64,000 bases of DNA, from positions 1 to 64,000 of the forward strand of contig NZ_BNBT01000024.1 of the NCBI RefSeq assembly GCF_014656095.1. Reading direction: 5' to 3'. The notes beneath the pieces were generated by a model that saw nothing but the letters and a program-made list of their open reading frames with translations, was not told the origin of the DNA and did not search any database. The DNA is from Streptomyces longispororuber. GTDB lineage: Bacteria > Actinomycetota > Actinomycetes > Streptomycetales > Streptomycetaceae. Positions within the stretch are counted from its first letter, which is position 1. Each line of letters starts with the position of its first letter. Below are positions 62,046 to 64,000 of this stretch, piece by piece. The translations under genes and the position numbers were made by a program.

Positions 62046-62191
62046 ACCCGTCGGGCCCGCCCCCGGCCTCCGCCCCTCGCGGAGCTGGAGGCTCCGCCGA
62101 ACAGCCGGGCCAGCGCCCGGAACGGAAGCGTCACCACGGTGGCGATGGCGCCACCGATCTGCCGCAGCACATCCGCGATCGCACGGAACAC
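62042..62191 (-). CDS. LPFR-motif small protein (49 aa)
   Basis: A 49-aa small protein of actinomycetes reading MFRAIADVLRQIGGAIATVV and then TLPFRALARLFGGASSS with a basic tail RGGGRGRARRV. The signature TLPFRALARLFGGAS identifies the group known as LPFR-motif small proteins; function unknown. It has an amphipathic or membrane-seeking helix at 3-30 and a positively charged end, so association with membrane or RNA is possible. GTG 62191 has GGGAGAG 6 nt upstream, a strong SD. The gene is short enough to be missed by length cut-offs. It is 157 bp upstream of tex on the same strand. Confidence 0.82.
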   Translation of the reverse strand: MFRAIADVLRQIGGAIATVVTLPFRALARLFGGASSSARGGGRGRARRV

Positions 62192-62292
62192 CTGGACTCT
62201 CCCTTCGTCGCGGCCCACGGAACGGGGGCCGGGAACGAACGGGTACCTCGAACACCGCGGATCATGCGCCCCGGGCGGCCACCGGCCCTCCC

Positions 62293-62314
62293 CGGGGCCC
62301 CTGGCGGAGCCCCG
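62293..62314 (-). terminator. hairpin after the SCO6745-family gene
   Basis: CGGGGC (62293-62298) and GCCCCG (62309-62314) with a 10-nt loop, within a larger CG-rich palindromic stretch just past the stop at 62330. Confidence 0.45.
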
Positions 62315-62329
62315 CCCCGGGGCCCCCGC

Positions 62330-63229
62330 TCAGGCCTTGCCCAGCAGGTCCGCCGGGAACGCTCCCGCCCGTGCCGCCGCCCCGGCGAACGCCCCGCCCA
62401 GCTCGGTGAGGCGCTCGACGCCGGCCGCGCCCAGGTGCTCGTACGGCGCCCGGTCGAGGCGGTCGGTGTGCTCCTCCACCCGCTCCCGCAGCGCGGCGCC
62501 CGCCTCGGTCAACTCGCCGTCGGCGGCGAGGACTCCGCGCGCCCGCAGCCGCTCCACCGCCGCGTCCCAGTCGTCCTGGGTCCAGCCGCGGATGGCGAGG
62601 TTCCGCCGCGGTGTCATGCCCTTGCCGGTCGCCGTGTGGCTCACCAGGGCCTCCACCGGGTCGAGCCCGGCGTCCAGGAGGGCGGCCAGGTGCCCGTCGC
62701 CGCGGTGCTCGCGCAGCAGCGTCGCGGCGTGCCAGTACGCCAGGTGCGGTTCCTCGGGCACGGGCAGGTCGGCGTGGGCGGAGTACAGGGGCCGCCCGGC
62801 GCGCGTGCAGGCCTCGGTGGCGCGCAGCGCGAGCCGTGCCGCCTCCGCCATCTCCGGGGAGGCGACGGCCTCGTCGCCGAGCAGCCGCCGCAGCGTGGTG
62901 TCGACGGCCCGCAGCCGCGCCGCGAGGACGGCGTCGGGTGCCGCGACGCTCCAGACCGCGGGCACGTGCTCGGCGACGGTCTCCGGCCGGTAGTTGTAGA
63001 AGGCCGCCGTCACGGCTCCGGCGCCGACGGCACCCATCGCCGCCGCGCGGGCGGCGAAGTTGACGGCCCGAGGGTGCGCGATCCCCAGGGCGCCCAGCTC
63101 CCGGCCCAGATCGGGCGCGAAGTAGTGGGTCGAGTGCAGGGCGTTCAGGACGCCGTGGCAGCGGCGCCCCGCGCGCGGGTGCGGGTCCGCGCCGGCGGCG
63201 GAGGATGCGGAGGTCGTCGCAGAGGTCAT
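62330..63229 (-). CDS. SCO6745/SalK-family protein
   Basis: A 299-aa helical protein of the actinobacterial SCO6745 family, recognised by HGVLNALHSTHYFAPDLGRE, ALGIAHPRAVNFAARAAAMG, AAFYNYRPE, YWHAATLLREHRGDGHLAAL and MTPRRNLAIRGWTQDDWDAA. The C-terminal part is winged-helix-like with ERLRARGVLAADGELTEAGA. Biochemical role is unknown. ATG 63229 is preceded on the minus strand by TAACGT ending 6 nt upstream, so the transcript is probably leaderless, and a 16-bp imperfect palindrome overlaps that promoter. It is divergent from a GlxA-like gene, 144 bp apart. Confidence 0.85.
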   Translation of the reverse strand: MTSATTSASSAAGADPHPRAGRRCHGVLNALHSTHYFAPDLGRELGALGIAHPRAVNFAARAAAMGAVGAGAVTAAFYNYRPETVAEHVPAVWSVAAPDAVLAARLRAVDTTLRRLLGDEAVASPEMAEAARLALRATEACTRAGRPLYSAHADLPVPEEPHLAYWHAATLLREHRGDGHLAALLDAGLDPVEALVSHTATGKGMTPRRNLAIRGWTQDDWDAAVERLRARGVLAADGELTEAGAALRERVEEHTDRLDRAPYEHLGAAGVERLTELGGAFAGAAARAGAFPADLLGKA

Positions 63230-63239
63230 GCCCGTACGT

Positions 63240-63255
63240 TACCGACTGGTTGGTA
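63240..63255. promoter_or_regulatory. TetR-like operator overlapping the SCO6745-family promoter
   Basis: TACCGACTGGTTGGTA is symmetric at 12 of 16 positions and overlaps the -10/spacer of the leaderless promoter of the gene at 63229. Confidence 0.5.
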
Positions 63256-63373
63256 TGGCGGGAAGGGTGGGGCACCGCACACCACGCGGGCCACCTGCCG
63301 GGGCGTGCCATGGCAGGAATGGTGGGGTGTCCGTCATTGCGGCCACCCCGCCCCTGCCCGAAGAATCGAGGCC

Positions 63374-64000
63374 ATGGCGCAGCGAACCGTCCTCGTCGTC
63401 CTCTTCGAAGGCGTCCAGAGTCTCGACGTCACCGGCCCGGCGGAAGTGTTCAGCGGGGCCGCCGACCCCGGCGGCGACCCCGCGTACCGGGTGTCCACGG
63501 CCTCCCTGGACGGCGCCCCCGTGCGCACCTCCAGCGGCCTCACCCTGGTCCCGGACCACTCCCTGCGCGCGCTCGACGCGGCCCCCGCACCCGACACGCT
63601 GCTCGTGCCCGGCGGGCTCGGCACCCGCCCGCGCCGCCCGGACCTGGTCGACTGGCTGCGCGTCCACGGGCCGCGCGCACGGCGCCTGGTCTCCGTGTGC
63701 ACCGGGGCGATCCTGCTGGCCCGGGCGGGCCTGCTCGACGGCCGCCGGGCCACGACCCACTGGGCGTACTGCGACAAGCTCGCCCGCGACCACCCGGCCG
63801 TCCGGGTCGAGCCGGACCCCATCTACGTACGCGACGGCAGCGTGGCGACGTCGGCGGGCGTCACGGCGGGCATCGACCTCGCGCTCGCCCTGGTCGAGGA
63901 GGACCTCGGCCGCGCCATGGCCCTCACCATCGCCCGCCACCTGGTCGTGTTCCTGCGCAGGCCAGGCAACCAGGCCCAGTTCAGCGCCCAGTTGGCCGCG
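63374..64000 (+). CDS. GlxA-type AraC-family regulator (DJ-1/PfpI N-terminal domain), 3' end outside window
   Basis: The visible 209 residues form a DJ-1/PfpI-like domain: VLVVLFEGVQSLDVTGPAEV, LLVPGGLGTRP, the nucleophile-elbow VSVCTGAILLARAGLLDGRR with its cysteine, ATTHWAYCDKLA and SVATSAGVTAGIDLALALVE. GlxA-type proteins add a C-terminal AraC helix-turn-helix, which would begin beyond 64000, and the last visible stretch FLRRPGNQAQFSAQL is the usual linker into it. They typically respond to amines or arginine-like molecules. ATG 63374 is used; an AGAATC-like box lies close upstream and SD is poor. Divergent from the SCO6745-family gene. Confidence 0.9.
   Translation, partial: MAQRTVLVVLFEGVQSLDVTGPAEVFSGAADPGGDPAYRVSTASLDGAPVRTSSGLTLVPDHSLRALDAAPAPDTLLVPGGLGTRPRRPDLVDWLRVHGPRARRLVSVCTGAILLARAGLLDGRRATTHWAYCDKLARDHPAVRVEPDPIYVRDGSVATSAGVTAGIDLALALVEEDLGRAMALTIARHLVVFLRRPGNQAQFSAQLAA

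Noticed and set aside
1-64000. tRNA, rRNA, riboswitch or prophage
   Set aside because: Reading both strands I found no tRNA-like TPsiC/anticodon arm set, no rRNA and no integrase or transposase. A covariance scan would be decisive.

Overview
The window is chromosomal DNA from a Streptomyces-type actinomycete. The evidence is very high GC, frequent GTG/TTG starts, strong purine-rich Shine-Dalgarno (SD) sites mixed with apparently leaderless genes, and lineage-typical families (WhiB, SsgA-like, GAF-ANTAR, small laccase, LPFR small protein, SCO6745 family). I call 46 protein-coding genes. Two are cut by the window edges: a DNA ligase on the left and a GlxA-like regulator on the right. I see no tRNA, rRNA, insertion sequence, prophage or CRISPR array. 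Genes alternate strands often, so most transcription units hold one to four genes.

Left third (1-24.4 kb): divergent ATP-dependent DNA ligase and LigD-type polymerase (end joining). Next is a secreted carbohydrate-oxidation group: a ThuA/PQQ-type dehydrogenase translationally coupled to a cupredoxin/OmpL47/DUF1080 protein, divergent from a Tat-exported two-domain laccase. Then come a LacI regulator, three consecutive GAF-ANTAR proteins, a GlsB-like stress membrane protein, a RecQ helicase and a secreted GH64 glucanase beside a LacI-type palindrome. After these lie a VOC protein, a WhiB-like protein, a six-hairpin glycosidase, an acyl-ACP desaturase with a repeated operator-like sequence, a PucR regulator with an unusual linker, and a secreted DUF4394 protein.

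Middle (24.4-46.4 kb): an ABC-F protein with a strong promoter and a roughly 250-nt structured leader, followed after 10 bp by a UvrA-like ATPase (a probable antibiotic-response pair). Then a PEP-mutase-like enzyme, an SsgA-like protein whose 3' end runs into a minisatellite, a Ycf48-like propeller, endonuclease V and other single genes. A fatty-acid degradation block follows: CoA transferase, acyl-CoA dehydrogenase, thiolase, FadB-type multienzyme, then a MerR regulator divergent from an acyl-CoA ligase. That ligase carries the only in-frame TTA (bldA-type) codon I found. An amino-acid permease closes the block.

Right third (46.4-64 kb): 1.85 kb of non-coding DNA made of several nested tandem repeat families, ending at a 15-bp perfect hairpin. 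Beyond it are secreted peptidases (M1; S15-like coupled to M14), a BCCT transporter, a D-amino-acid-oxidase-like enzyme, an uncharacterised protein, a second, apparently leaderless ABC-F, the Tex protein, a 49-aa LPFR small protein, an SCO6745-family protein and the truncated GlxA-like regulator.

Two themes run through the window. First, tandem repeats recur just downstream of genes and several seem to have grown from a terminator hairpin or from stop-codon sequence. Second, many genes have a TANNNT -10 box 6-10 nt before the start codon, which implies leaderless mRNAs. Functional calls rest on motif recognition by eye. No database search was run.
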